From: Platerodrilus igneus
Lineage: Eukaryota > Arthropoda > Insecta > Coleoptera > Lycidae
DNA: 64,000 nucleotides
Assembly: GCA_036346225.1 (NCBI GenBank)
Contig: JARFIW010001739.1
Location: 10,829,001-10,893,000, forward strand
Direction: 5' to 3'
Shown: positions 20,273-30,725 of the stretch, in pieces
How the letters are laid out: each line of letters begins with the position of its first letter
Position numbering within the stretch: position 1 is the first letter of the stretch
Translations under genes and position numbers: made by a program
Notes under the pieces: model-generated
The model's input: the letters and a program-made list of their open reading frames with translations, nothing else
Database searches by the model: none
What the model was told of the DNA's origin: nothing

Positions 20273-21314
20273 AGGATTCTGGCTAACAATCAACCGCACG
20301 AGTTCTTCAGCCTTCATCCTTGCTTCGACCCCTGGAAGAACAACCCGTGGACGCATCTTCTCAATCGTCTTCGCCACGAGTTCTTTGCAGTTTCTGCCGA
20401 ACTTTAACTACAGTTTCTTGGCGTCCTCACGACCGGCACATTCCACTACAACACCGCCCCTGCGTGTCCTACGAACTCCGATAACGACAAACTCATCTCG
20501 TGCTGGATCGATCTTCTGCTTCAGGGTCCTCACCATGTCATCTTTTTGAACTGGCCTGGCGTAGACCCTGACGGCAAACGTTGGCTTAACCCCTGCTGCT
20601 GCTGCGTAGGAAGCTCGCGGCACCGACACTTCCTGACTCCGTAGACCTTGGGCACCTAAAACAACTAAAACTTTCGAGGACTTCTCCCGACAACACTAGC
20701 TATCACAAAGTTATCTAGGCAAAGACGCAGCGCCCTAACCGTACCTACTAGTTGGTTCGTCACGTCGCGGAAATCATCTACGACGTCCTAAACCTTCTTC
20801 CTATCCTCTACGACGTTAGTGGCGAAGGTAGTCGGCACCTTCCTGTAGACGGCCGCGTGCGCCTTCCTCACCTTGAACTTCAAGAGTTCTAGCTCATCGA
20901 GATCGCTAACATCAACGCTACCGTTGCTGCTAGTCGACATCTGACGCTGGGACCTTAAAGTTGAGTTCAATTCCGGCGTCGCAACCACCACGGGAGGTTC
21001 CGACTCCTCAGACACGACCGCCGCAGACACAGGGTCCTTCTCTACCTCCTGAACCTCCCCCTGAGTCCCTAACATTACATGCTACAAGACAACCTTAAGC
21101 TTTTTCTCTCCAATAACTTCCTCGGCTTCCGACCTAACAGACTCCGACTTAGCTGACTCCAACCGATCGCCCCTCTTCTTCCTCGGTAACGGCTTCTCGT
21201 CGTGGTAAACCACAATGCTGACAAAGCTAATGACAAAACAACAAACAACGAGGAACGCAACACAAAAAACGATCTGACCGTTGCGACGCTAAAAGAACAC
21301 GTACGTTGGTCCAA
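20273..21314 (-). pseudogene. R1-like LINE ORF1 (gag-like)
   Basis: The best-preserved part (20408-20629) reads KPTFAVRVYARPVQKDDMVR and GGVVVECAGREDAKKL, typical of R1-clade ORF1 before its zinc knuckles. The part after it, with RPRVVLPGVEARMKAEELVR (20275-20400), continues in another frame. Upstream (20788-21075) is an acidic, serine-rich segment with a short leucine-rich helix. The C-terminal CCHC knuckles are lost in the deletion at 20272. Local GC content is clearly higher than the surroundings. Confidence 0.78.
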
Positions 21315-21530
21315 TAAAAATACTTTGATTAAAGATACCCCGTAAACAACCCTGTATTTATTTATTTAGTTAAACTTCAAACCGTCAAATTAATTTCAAA
21401 TTTAACAAAAATACGGTAGACACTAAACGTAAAAATAATAGCTAGGACCAAATCAATTCGTTAGTCCAATAAATATAATTCGATTGAAAATGAACAGTAA
21501 ACAACACTGTATTTATTTATTTAAATTTTT
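21310..21530. repeat. Two direct repeats ~155 bp apart
   Basis: About 60 bases at 21310-21370 (GTCCAATAAAAATACTTTGA ... CTGTATTTATTTATTT) recur at 21461-21525 with ~80 percent identity. They lie just upstream of the R1-like ORF1 on the minus strand and could be remnants of repeated 5' UTR units. Confidence 0.6.
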
Positions 21531-22375
21531 AAGCCGAAAAATCAAATTCTAAATATACGAAAGCTCATTACTTCTAAAAATCAAATTTATTTTACTGCAC
21601 TATTATATAAATATAGAAATAAACCGGTATCGCACTTATCCAGTGTATACTCGGTACTTGGTATGAGCTTTAAGTGCTACACCACTAATTAGACTAAAAA
21701 CTCAACTTCAAGAACGTTCAAGTACGCGTATACTTAAAGGCCCTAGATTTTAGATTTTAATTTGTTATTCTATTACACGCACACTACAAAATTTTACCGA
21801 ATTTATTTGATGATTTTACGCGGTTTTTACACGACTTACGCGGTTTTTCTGTAAGTTTATTAAAAACGCCTTTTAAATTATTTTGAAATTGTTTTGAGAT
21901 GTTAGTTTATTAGTGTTTGGTTAGTTAGTTAGTTTATTTTTAAACACTGGTATTAGTTTAAAATTAAAAAGAAAACGTGATTTATTTATTATTGATATTT
22001 ATTATTATATCCATTAAATGATTGTTTTTGATTATATTTCACTGCCTTTTGTATTAAAATTAATGCCACACAATAATAAAATTAAACACAATAAATAATA
22101 AAGCTTCAAATAATAAAAAACTCTATATAAAGACTTACTTGTTTGCTGCTGTAGCGGGAGCTCCGTAAAACACGTCCGTTCACTTCAAGCGCTAACTAAA
22201 AAATCCATGTGCATAAACAACACGTCTCGCCCAGAGTGATGAGCTTTTACGTAGAATAAGTTTAGTATTTAATTTAATTATAAGCTAAATAATAAATAAC
22301 AAGAAAGCAAACGCAGATGTATTAATAACTCGAGACCTAACTAACCAACATTGCAACTAATCTTAATGTTATCTT
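21531..22375. other. AT-rich, nothing recognised
   Basis: No coding similarity, tRNA or inverted repeat found. The only local structure is a short doublet of TTACGCGGTTTTT near 21818 and 21838. Confidence 0.5.
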
Positions 22376-22399
22376 TTGGGAGAACACTCTGGTAATATC

Positions 22400-22805
22400 A
22401 CTGACGACACCATCACACATGGGACTGTACGTGGCTCGCCTGGTTTCCGGCTGCCGATGGTCAGGACACTTGCAGTAATGCGAACTTCTCAGTTTCTGAT
22501 TTCCGGCTGCCGACGGTCGGGAACTAGAGGAGGAATCAGTTCCATAACACCACTACTTTCAGACAGACACACACATTCAGTATCGCATTCGCACATACAC
22601 ACACCACTAGCACAAATACAAATATACTAACACGCAAACACACTGGGGCTGTACATAACCCTCCCTCCTGGTTTCCGGCTGCCGATGGCCAGGACACATG
22701 CAGGAATGCGGACTTCTCAGTTTCTGATTTCCGACTGCCGATCGTCGGGAACTGGAGGGGAAGCAGTCCCATGACACCACTATTCCGTACTAGCGCGCAT
22801 GCACG
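22400..22805. repeat. Minisatellite, two ~230-bp units
   Basis: The block GGTTTCCGGCTGCCGATGG ... GGAACTAGAGG ... CATAACACCACTA at 22422-22555 recurs at 22669-22786 with a few substitutions. Each unit contains an internal doublet, TTTCCGGCTGCCGATGGTC and TTTCCGGCTGCCGACGGTC, so the structure is nested. The spacers are CA-rich. Confidence 0.8.
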
Positions 22806-22807
22806 CG

Positions 22808-22849
<42 letters not shown>

Positions 22850-22850
22850 A
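22808..22850. repeat. (CA)n microsatellite
   Basis: An uninterrupted ACACAC run of about 18 units, preceded by GCGCATGCACGCGCCC. It creates a spurious VCVCVC frame on the minus strand. Confidence 0.95.
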
Positions 22851-22959
22851 ACCAGGGTGATTTCGTACACCTCAACAACAATAAATTTTCATTTTAACTT
22901 TCAACAATGGGTTAATCATGAAACGGGTCAGTCTATTTTAGTTTCTTAGGTAACAGACT

Positions 22960-24065
22960 AATAAGAAATAAAGGCTTGTTTTTCAAATGGGGAAAAGTAG
23001 TTGCCATTGTCTTCGTTTAGATTATTAGAATTTTTGGAGATTTCTAGGGATTCTCAGATTTTTCTATTGTAGAGAAAAGGAATTCTGGCAATTAGTTTCG
23101 TCTTGTCAAAGTTAATTGTATGGCCTGTTTCATGTATGAGCGATTGTACTGGCCTGTTCTTAAGCATCGCTTATGCTTGTTTAGTCTAGTTTCTCCTATG
23201 TATACTAAACCGCAGCTGCAAGGTATACTATATGCGCCTGGGGCTTTAAGACTGTTTTCGGAATCTTTTGAGATTGGTAATATTTGTGAAATTTTATTAG
23301 TGGGTTTATAGATTGTTTTGATGTTGTGTTTACGTAGAATTTTGCCAATTCGGTCTGTTACTCTGTGTATATATGGAAGGATTGCTAAAGATCGTGTATC
23401 GGGATTACAGCGTGGTTTGGGGGTTCGTGTAGGATGCAGATGCCGGTTTATTTCTCTGCCGATATCTGAGTTGCGATAGCCCTTTTTTATATTAGTTTTT
23501 AGATGGGTCAGTTCATTAAATAAATGTTCTGGTTGTGAAATCTTAATTGCACGGTGGTGTTTGTGACGGATGATGATGTGACGAAGCATATAGGTATCTG
23601 TCTGCGTGTATGGGTTTTTGATATACGGAATGACCTAGTCGTCAAGGAATGGTAGAGCTCCGTTCTTTTCAATTTCTATAGTGGACTTAATATCTTTCTG
23701 TTGATTGTTTATGTAATCCAGAAAATTATTAAGCGTTTGGTGTCCATGGGTCAAGATTACAAAAGTGCCATCTAGAGTTTAAAACATTAGTAGCAGTGTT
23801 GCCGGAATAGGCTTTTAAGAAATTTCTTAGGTATTTTGCCAGATGGTAAGTTGGCGAGTCAATTGTACTCACTATCGAACGGAGAGGGACATCAGGTTTA
23901 TGGACTTTAGAAAGGCCATACAGGCGAGGTGGTTTAGATTCGCCAGGTATTATGCGTTGTTGGATAGTTTTGGGAATATTAGAGGATTTGATAAGTGTTG
24001 AAATTTCCCGTTCAAGTTTTAAAGTGGAGTCTTTGGTTATAGGAGTGCAGGAACAGTCTTGTAAT
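22960..24065 (-). pseudogene. Penelope-like element, copy 1a (minus)
   Basis: The minus strand has Penelope-type RT sequence with PPRLYGLSKVHKPDVPLRSI and STIDSPTYHLAKYL (23840-23960). A gap follows where the palm with the catalytic aspartates should be, then GALPFLDD and a [12 protein letters not shown] region. The GIY-YIG endonuclease comes next (23092-23300) with GAYSIPCSCGLVYIGETRLN. GIY-YIG coupled to this RT is diagnostic of Penelope-like elements. The missing palm (roughly 150 codons) and several stops make it dead. Confidence 0.87.
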
Positions 24066-24067
24066 AA

Positions 24068-24470
24068 TTGTTTAATCTTTTCTATAAACCCACTAATAAA
24101 ATTTCACAAATATTACCTACCCCAAAAGATTCTGAAAACAGTCTTAAAGCCCCAGGTGTATATAGTATACCGTGCAGCGGCGGTTTAATAAACAAAGGAG
24201 AAATAGGATGGTCCGTACAGACCAGACTAAACGATCATAAGCGATGCTTAAGAACAAGCCAGTACAATCGCTCAGAGATGGCCGAACACCAACATGAAAT
24301 AGGTCATTCCATTAACTTCGACAAGACGAAACTAATTGCCAGAATTCCTTTTTTCTATAATAGAAAAATTAGAGATTTCGTAGAAATCAATAAAAATTCT
24401 AATAATCTAAACAAAGACAATGGCTACTACTTCTCCCCCATTTGGATCAGTGACGTTCACTGATCGGCTA
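24068..24470 (+). pseudogene. Penelope-like GIY-YIG fragment, copy 1b (plus)
   Basis: The plus strand reads KISQILPTPKDSENSLKAPG, VYSIPCSGGL, then GEIGWSVQTRLNDHKRCLR and HEIGHSINFDKTKLIARIPF. It matches the endonuclease of copy 1a at ~90 percent nucleotide identity but in the opposite orientation, so the two form an inverted repeat with arms near 22980-23310 and 24085-24400. The YIG motif is degraded (NKG in its place). It is the best open stretch, 131 codons, of the Penelope-like sequences here. Confidence 0.87.
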
Positions 24471-24790
24471 CGAAACTCCTCTCTGTTCATGATAATTCAT
24501 GCATCAAATTCTCGCCCTATATAAACTACCACTTATGCTACTTTTACCAGTTACTTTGCCACAAGACGCCTTTTGATTAAAATGGACTAATGAGTCTGCT
24601 AGTTCAGAAGTAACTCTAAATTCTCTTTATGCTTTAACTCGTCTACTTAATATTATCATTCTTATCTTTATTATTATTTTTATTTTACTAATTATTTCTT
24701 TTCTTGTTCTGATGAAGCCCCTTACAAAAGTGGGCAAAACGTCGACTTTAGTTTATAAAATGACACGGTTCTAACCCGAAACCATAAATA
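24471..24790 (+). other. Penelope-like 3' UTR with hammerhead-like motif
   Basis: Noncoding tail of copy 1b. At 24709-24742 the plus strand reads CTGATGAAGCCC, a short loop, GGGC and AAAACGTC. This resembles the hammerhead ribozyme core CUGAUGA, stem II, GAAAC known from Penelope-like elements, with the first G of GAAA changed to A. Confidence 0.5.
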
Positions 24791-24794
24791 TTTA

Positions 24795-25225
24795 TAAAGA
24801 CTTTGGCTATGAAAACCTCCGACGACATCTATCGTTGCTGTGGTATTTACTGGCCATTTTTGTTCATCTTCCCGCAGCCACGTAGGACCTTGTAGCCAAA
24901 TTTCTGAATTTACCAAGATATCAGTACTTATTCCTGGCGTTAATAAATCGGCGGCGTTGTCGCGGTCCGGACAGTGTTTTCATATTATATTTTTTAAAAG
25001 GCTTTGAATTTCATTTACGCGGCTAGCCACATCCAGTTTCCGCTTTGACGAATCACCTTTAAACCAAGGTAATGCAATCAGGAATCTGTCCAACACACTA
25101 CCTTTCCAATTTTAATTAGCATATTCGTTTTGATAAATCACTGTAACCTTGTTGCTAATAAGACAGTGTTTAGTCTCAATCGCGGCAGGGTCAGCATTTT
25201 GTTACAGGCGGAAAAGCTACTACGT
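24795..25225 (-). pseudogene. Pao-II RNase H, C-terminal part
   Basis: The minus strand encodes TKHCLISNKVTVIY, IALPWFKGDSSKRKL, ASRVNEIQSLL, then CPDRDNAADLLTPG and EIWLQGPTWLREDEQKWP. These are the landmarks of the BEL/Pao RNase H to pre-integrase stretch. It differs from the Pao-I version at 6604-7035. The integrase that should follow is not found; Penelope-like sequence starts at the edge. Confidence 0.83.
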
Positions 25226-27000
25226 ATGTATTTTCCAGTAAAATTATAAAATGGGGGCGGCCTGTAAAACACAAATTAAAGGGGGGTCACTGGCACTAGC
25301 TAACGGAAAGTCGTGGATCATATAGAGGGTTAAAATTTGGAAAAAGGGTTAAATTAATTTATAATATACTACAAAAAGAATTTGGCACTTACCTTTCATA
25401 AATATTGTGGCTTAATGATATTTACCAAGGGCGCCAGACAAGTCGAGAATGTCCAAATGTTCATGCAAAACCTTGAGAGACTTGTCATCCCAAGGAGGAC
25501 AATTGTTTCTTTTTATCAACTCTTATCTTTTTGAATACTTATACAACTTTCATGATGAAAATATAAAAAAACTATTGACTTACTCAACGGCAAACAAAAC
25601 TATTTAATTAACGGAGCAATAAACGTGAACCTCTTACATTCATTGATTTTAATTTAGAAATTTAATTGAATAGGTGAATATGGAATTATGAAAATTTTGC
25701 GTACATAAGTAATTCCCAAACACTTGTATATGAAAGAAGACTTATATTATAAATCTTACACTAAATTAATCCTACGGTTTATGACCAAAACGTCCTAACA
25801 AATAAACTAACTAAAAATTGGTCATGCTACTTAACTATAAAAACTTACTAAAAATTGTCCATTGTTTAATGGCTTGCCTTCCAACGTAGAACAGCTCTTA
25901 AATTTGGGGAGAGAATCTCGCTTGGTTGCTCTTGTTTGTAATTTTTAAATAATTGAATGGCACACAAACCCGGCAGGATCTTGTTGACAATATCACTTTA
26001 CTTGTGCGTCACACACCTACAAGCTTTTTATTGTTTACCTTGTATCACTATAAATCCGCGAACATACGGGCGTAACCCTCGCGACTGAAAAAGTAATCAC
26101 TCCGTTCCAAATTTTACTATCGTGATACTAAGTGAAATATTATATCTGTGATGCCGGAGAACGCTACCCGCGAACTACGTTTCTTTCTACTTCTTGGCCA
26201 CGGACAGCCCCATTGGAAAAACTCTCTTGCTTTTTTGGCTAAAGCCTTAAGTTATATAGATTAATTCCTACTCTAACCATTATTTACGTCATATTTTTGT
26301 TATCCAATGACTAAACACAACCTCCCCAAAACAAGATTTCAGAAATCAAATCCAACCCTTTTTGAGATGAGGGTCACGGAAGCAACTATTTTTCTAAGGG
26401 TTTAAATATATTGTATCTTCTCGAAATTTTAATTATTTAAATGTCGACCATACCACCCGTTGGCGACAGTAGTCTGCCATTAACAGAAGACCGGTTAACC
26501 CACTTGAGCCGAAATGAATTTTAACTACAATGGATGTCTCCAGACTACTTAAAATTACTTGTAATCTTTGAACAAATCAAATTGGAAATAGTTTTCGCTA
26601 TTTATAATGTTTTGTTTTCTATAACCCGCTGTCAATCAACGAAAATATTAAGAAGATTAAGTTTTTCAACAGAAAATTGCTTTTCTTTATTTACGTTAAA
26701 AGGTACTATTCCATTTTAATTTCATCAGATTCGTCAATCTGTAACCGAACTAAGCTTTAAGAGGGTTATTGTATTTGAATTTGCAAGGGTAGAGCTTTAA
26801 ATTATGATGACCTGCCGCTGGAATTCGTAATAGTTTAGCCTTAAGCTATTTGTAAACCTGGTCTTTTATTATGAGGGAGCCTAACTAAAATATAAAAGTA
26901 ATTTATTGTGGAATTTTTGTCTATAAGTTATGCAAGTTACTAAATATTAATTAATTAATTTGTTTATTAGTTAACATTACAAAATAATGTTACAATTTTA
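25226..27000. other. 1.8-kb unidentified insertion in Pao-II RNase H
   Basis: Pao-II coding stops near 25225 and resumes near 27000 within the same domain, so this block is an insertion. It is AT-rich with scattered GC-richer patches (25980-26230), and I could not find an ORF, an RT motif or matched terminal repeats. TGTTACA occurs near both edges (25200, 26989), which may or may not be meaningful. Confidence 0.5.
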
Positions 27001-27735
27001 TCTCTGCAAGCTTTTAGTGGTACAACGCGATTTTTTGCGTACAATAACGTTACACCTATTTTACCATTACAATTCTTTTGACGTATATAGGTCGCTACAT
27101 CGTATGCTCGTAAAGATGCATACCCGAAAACTTGCAACTGTAATTCACGCGAATCACTTGATACACATACGTGACGCAGTACAGAAAAATTCACTAATTT
27201 AATCAATTATTACCACATTCCTGTAAATCATTTTGCGTTTCTGGCGGCAACAAATTGTTCCATCTGATCTTTTGTGCCCATAGGTTCTGAAACAATATCT
27301 TAAGCTTAATTACACATGGCGCTATGAGCCCTACTAGATCATAAACACGAGCAACTGTATCTAACGCGTGCTTGTTTGTCACCGCATTAACGGAATGTAT
27401 ATACGCTATTATTACACTATTCAAATCCGTACTAATTCTATCATTCATATTGCACCAGTTAATTCTCAATACCTTTTGAATGTAGATATTTTGCGTTTTA
27501 ACTTCACAATTTAGTTCAGAATCGTTAAGCGTCCATTTGCGTAAATTCATGGAAACCGTTTGAAAAAGTTTACTCGAGCAATTTTTTATAGGTTCTGCAA
27601 TATTTCGATTATTTACACTAATTACCAGATCGTCTGCATGAAATTCTCTTTCAAATATTTCAATAAATTTAGGGTAATCTCGGTTATCGTTCAAATGTGT
27701 TCGTATCATTGAATTTAAGAGAAACGAACTATATG
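26985..27735 (-). pseudogene. Pao-II reverse transcriptase to RNase H
   Basis: A 168-codon open stretch (27203-27709) on the minus strand carries MIRTHLNDNRDYPKF, EREFHADDLVISV, KVLRINWCNMNDRIS and ARVYDLVGLIAPCVIKLKIL. The catalytic box is HADD in place of the usual YVDD. After a frameshift, RELQLQVFGYASLRAYDVAT and AKNRVVPLKA (26985-27180) continue the RNase H. LLNS just before the first Met is also typical, so the true sequence runs to about 27735. Confidence 0.88.
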
Positions 27736-27849
27736 TAACTCTAAATGTTACGATTCATACGATTATACGTCACTAGTTCATTCGGGTCATTTTACCGTAG
27801 GAACCGATGTTAATTCCAATAACATAACAAAAAAACTGTCAATCCAAAC

Positions 27850-28380
27850 ACAAAGCACAATCTTCAAAAAAACTTCTTCTATTCAAAAACCTAACTAATA
27901 AAATAGTTAGTATATTAGCGGATCGGTCTATCACTATAGCTCGGTATAATCCATTTACGGTAGGAACACTTTTCTCCAAATTAAAAGACAGAACTTCAAT
28001 GCTGAACAATTCTAATGTAGCGTACTCCATTCCACGTGGAGATTGTAACCAAATCTACATAGACCACACCTCTCAATGGTTGCGTAGTGGAATTGTTCAG
28101 CATAAAAGTGACTGTAAAATTTCTAAAAATTCCTGTGCTTTAGTTCTCCATACCAAACAAACTGGTCACATACCTAAATTTGGAGAAGTAACTATTTTAG
28201 ACAAAGAAGTCAGGTACAAAGGCAGACTTTTCCTAGAAATGGCTCACATTAATACATCCAAAGATGTCCTTAATTTTAAGTCTGATACGAATAATTTAAA
28301 CTCGACATATTCATATTTATTAAATTTTAGAACCCTCAACAACAGTAACAATAATTCGACTTGATCAACGCAAGTGATTG
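27850..28380 (+). pseudogene. Penelope-like GIY-YIG, copy 2 (plus)
   Basis: The open stretch 27999-28364 encodes YSIPRGDCNQIYIDHTSQWL, QHKSDCKISKNSCALVLHTK and a conserved EVTILDKEVRYKGRLFLEMA. The endonuclease start is degraded (IYID in place of YIG). Upstream of 27990, sequence resembling the thumb end (TLFSKLKDRTS) is still readable back to about 27870. The RT is missing, so this is a 5'-truncated copy. Confidence 0.82.
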
Positions 28381-28860
28381 AGTAGTATATTAGTCGTTAT
28401 AGTTTTTCTTTTGTTGATTTTCATTAATTGTTTAAGAAGAGTGTCGGATCTAATGAATCAGTGTCTTGTAACTAGTGCATATCCATCCTCATTCTATTGG
28501 ATTTTTCACGTTTCATCTGTTGTACCACTTATACAAGTGCGGTGGTTCATGTTAAACTGGTGCGTGATAAATTCTTCTGCGACAAATGTATCTAGCTTAC
28601 ACATGTTTTACCATAATGATGTACGTTAAACGTTTGTTTAAATATTTTAAATGTAGGAATTATAGCGTTGATTTATAAATGTGTCAGCTGCACCCTAAAT
28701 CTGCTACATGTATATTTATTTATTTTTAAACTATTTAGTACTCATGTTTTGTAAGTATTTGTAATTTCTTAGTATAGTTGATGTTTTAACCTTTCTTACA
28801 TAGGACCCTGATAAGATTTAAAAAATAAATCGAAAGCATGGCGAACAACAAAAGGTTTGA
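28381..28860 (+). other. Penelope-like copy 2, 3' UTR with hammerhead-like end
   Basis: No coding signal. At 28806-28840 the plus strand reads CCCTGATAAGATTTA, an A-run, then TAAATCGAAAGC: the hammerhead order with a perfect 6-bp stem II (GATTTA/TAAATC) and an intact GAAA, but CUGAUGA changed to CUGAUAA, which would be expected to abolish self-cleavage. Confidence 0.5.
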
Positions 28861-28899
28861 TTAAAAATTGGACCAATAAACCGGTTATTACATTTATTA

Positions 28900-30000
28900 G
28901 AATTAAATCCTTCGTCGATATCTACACCAGTTGGAGGAGCACTTTTGGGATAACTATTATCATCAGTGTTTGCTAATTAATACATGCAAGATGTTCGGTT
29001 GCATGCAATAGAAACAGCTATACATAAATCCAAATCATAGATATATTGACGACATATTTGTGATCTGGACACATGGAAAAGAACAATTCAATGGTTTACT
29101 AGAACACCTCAACGGGCTATATACAATTAAAGTTTACTTTTGAAGTAGAGGAAAATAACGAATTACCGTTTCTGGATGTACTAGTGAAGAAAAACGACAA
29201 TGAACAACTTAGCCACACAGTCTACAGAGAGCAAACTTACCCGCATATATACTTAAACGCCTACCATATCATCACCCGACACAACTCAAGTCTGTTGTGA
29301 AAACCTTAGTTACCTGGTCTCAAAGACTAGCAGACAACGCAAATAAGCAAGGAGAAATACAAAAGCTACGAGAAGAGCTCTTGGGAATACTTACACTAAA
29401 CTACTCAGAGGTCACTAACAGCCAGGAAACTCAAACTAGAGCCAGAGTCACCACTAACTACAGCGTACTTACTATTCATTAAAGGGACAAAAGACAGAAT
29501 CAGCAGAGTTCTACGAAAGTACAAAATACGTACCTCATTCAACACTCATAGAAAATCGGTGCAATCTTAAGGAATTCCAACGATTAGATCTCATTAAAAG
29601 ACCAACAAGTCTACGAAATACTATGTTCAGACTACAACAAATCTTACATTGGGCAGACAAACAGAAGAATTAGTGTTAGGAAGGAAGAGCATAAAAACGC
29701 AATAAAGAAGAACGAATAGACCTCATCGCTAGCTAAGCACTTCAGTACTACTAGTCACAGTTTCGAATTCAAGAACGCTAGCTAAGATTGAGCACTACAC
29801 CTGGAGAATAATCCGAGGAACCATTGAAATACAAAAACGCCCACACAACGAATGATACCCAAAGACTGCCGCAGGCATGGAAACCATCGTAGTGTACACA
29901 TCGTTCAACAGTCAGTAAGGAATATTTTGTTAAATCAGCCGTGCAAAACAGCTACAGAACAGACTCTACGACCAATAATACTAAAACGTACCAGAAATCA
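28900..30000 (+). pseudogene. Penelope-like element, copy 3 (plus)
   Basis: The plus strand starts in the RT palm: TPVGGAL near 28928, then the catalytic YIDDIFVIWTHGKEQF (29035-29085) with both aspartates kept, NELPFLDVLVKKND (29158-29200), SHTVYREQTYPHIYL, a thumb region, and the GIY-YIG end with TNKSTKYY, RRISVRKEEHKNA-like sequence near 29660-29710 and EIQKRPHNE (29828-29850). Frameshifts and stops are frequent. It follows copy 2 directly in the same orientation, a tandem layout often seen for Penelope-like elements. Confidence 0.85.
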
Positions 30001-30017
30001 AGCAATTGCAACGGAGC

Positions 30018-30066
30018 ATGTCCTGAGCCCGAAGATGGTATTGCGATTTTGCCGAAATGTCGCCAA
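30018..30066 (+). other. Penelope-like copy 3 hammerhead-like remnant
   Basis: GTCCTGAGCCCGAAGATGG followed by a short loop, GCCGAAATGTCGCC. The order CTGA, GAAGATGG, CGAAAYGTCG resembles 3' ends of Penelope-like elements that fold as minimal hammerheads. No complete core can be drawn. Confidence 0.35.
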
Positions 30067-30179
30067 ATTGACAGCAGTTTAATTCAGAATCAGCCATCAT
30101 TTTGGAATAATACCAGAAAAACTGACGAAGCAGACAACGTCTGTAGGAACATCATGATTAACACACGCGCGCACACACA

Positions 30180-30687
30180 CATTTAATTGAAAGTAAGAAT
30201 AAAATACGAATTCCCGATGGATAATAATAGAAGCATAATTTTCATTAGTGACGCTCCTGGAGATAAAATTACATTTTGTATTACCTAAATAGATGGATAT
30301 TTTACCTGTATCTTATATACAGTATGAAGGAAAAATTTCAATGTAAGATTTGTTTATTTTGCTGAAGTTCTTTATGTAAAACATTATAATCAGCAGTCGT
30401 TTGTTATTCATTTCAAATAAACGGCAGCATTTGCATAATAAGGAGCGATATTTAAATATTTGTTGTCTATAAAAAAAATCATTGTAGCCTTTAATAGCGA
30501 TATGATTTGATTAGCATCTATATATTGAAGTTGATTTTGTGCTAATCAAAGCACTTGAGGAATGAAAAGCTTTGTTATGAATTGAAATGTTTATATTGGC
30601 CCAAATTATGTTACTACCAAGGAGCACTCATATTTAGAATAGTAGTGGACTTTCTAAAGGCATTGTTATTAATAATCCGAATTAAAT

Positions 30688-30725
<38 letters not shown>

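Noticed and set aside
22536..22850. Minus-strand frame with VCVCVC runs
   Set aside because: Produced by the (CA)n microsatellite and the adjacent minisatellite.
25196..26995. TGTTACA at both edges as LTR ends of the unknown insert
   Set aside because: The two positions do not give matched TG...CA ends or a consistent target duplication.
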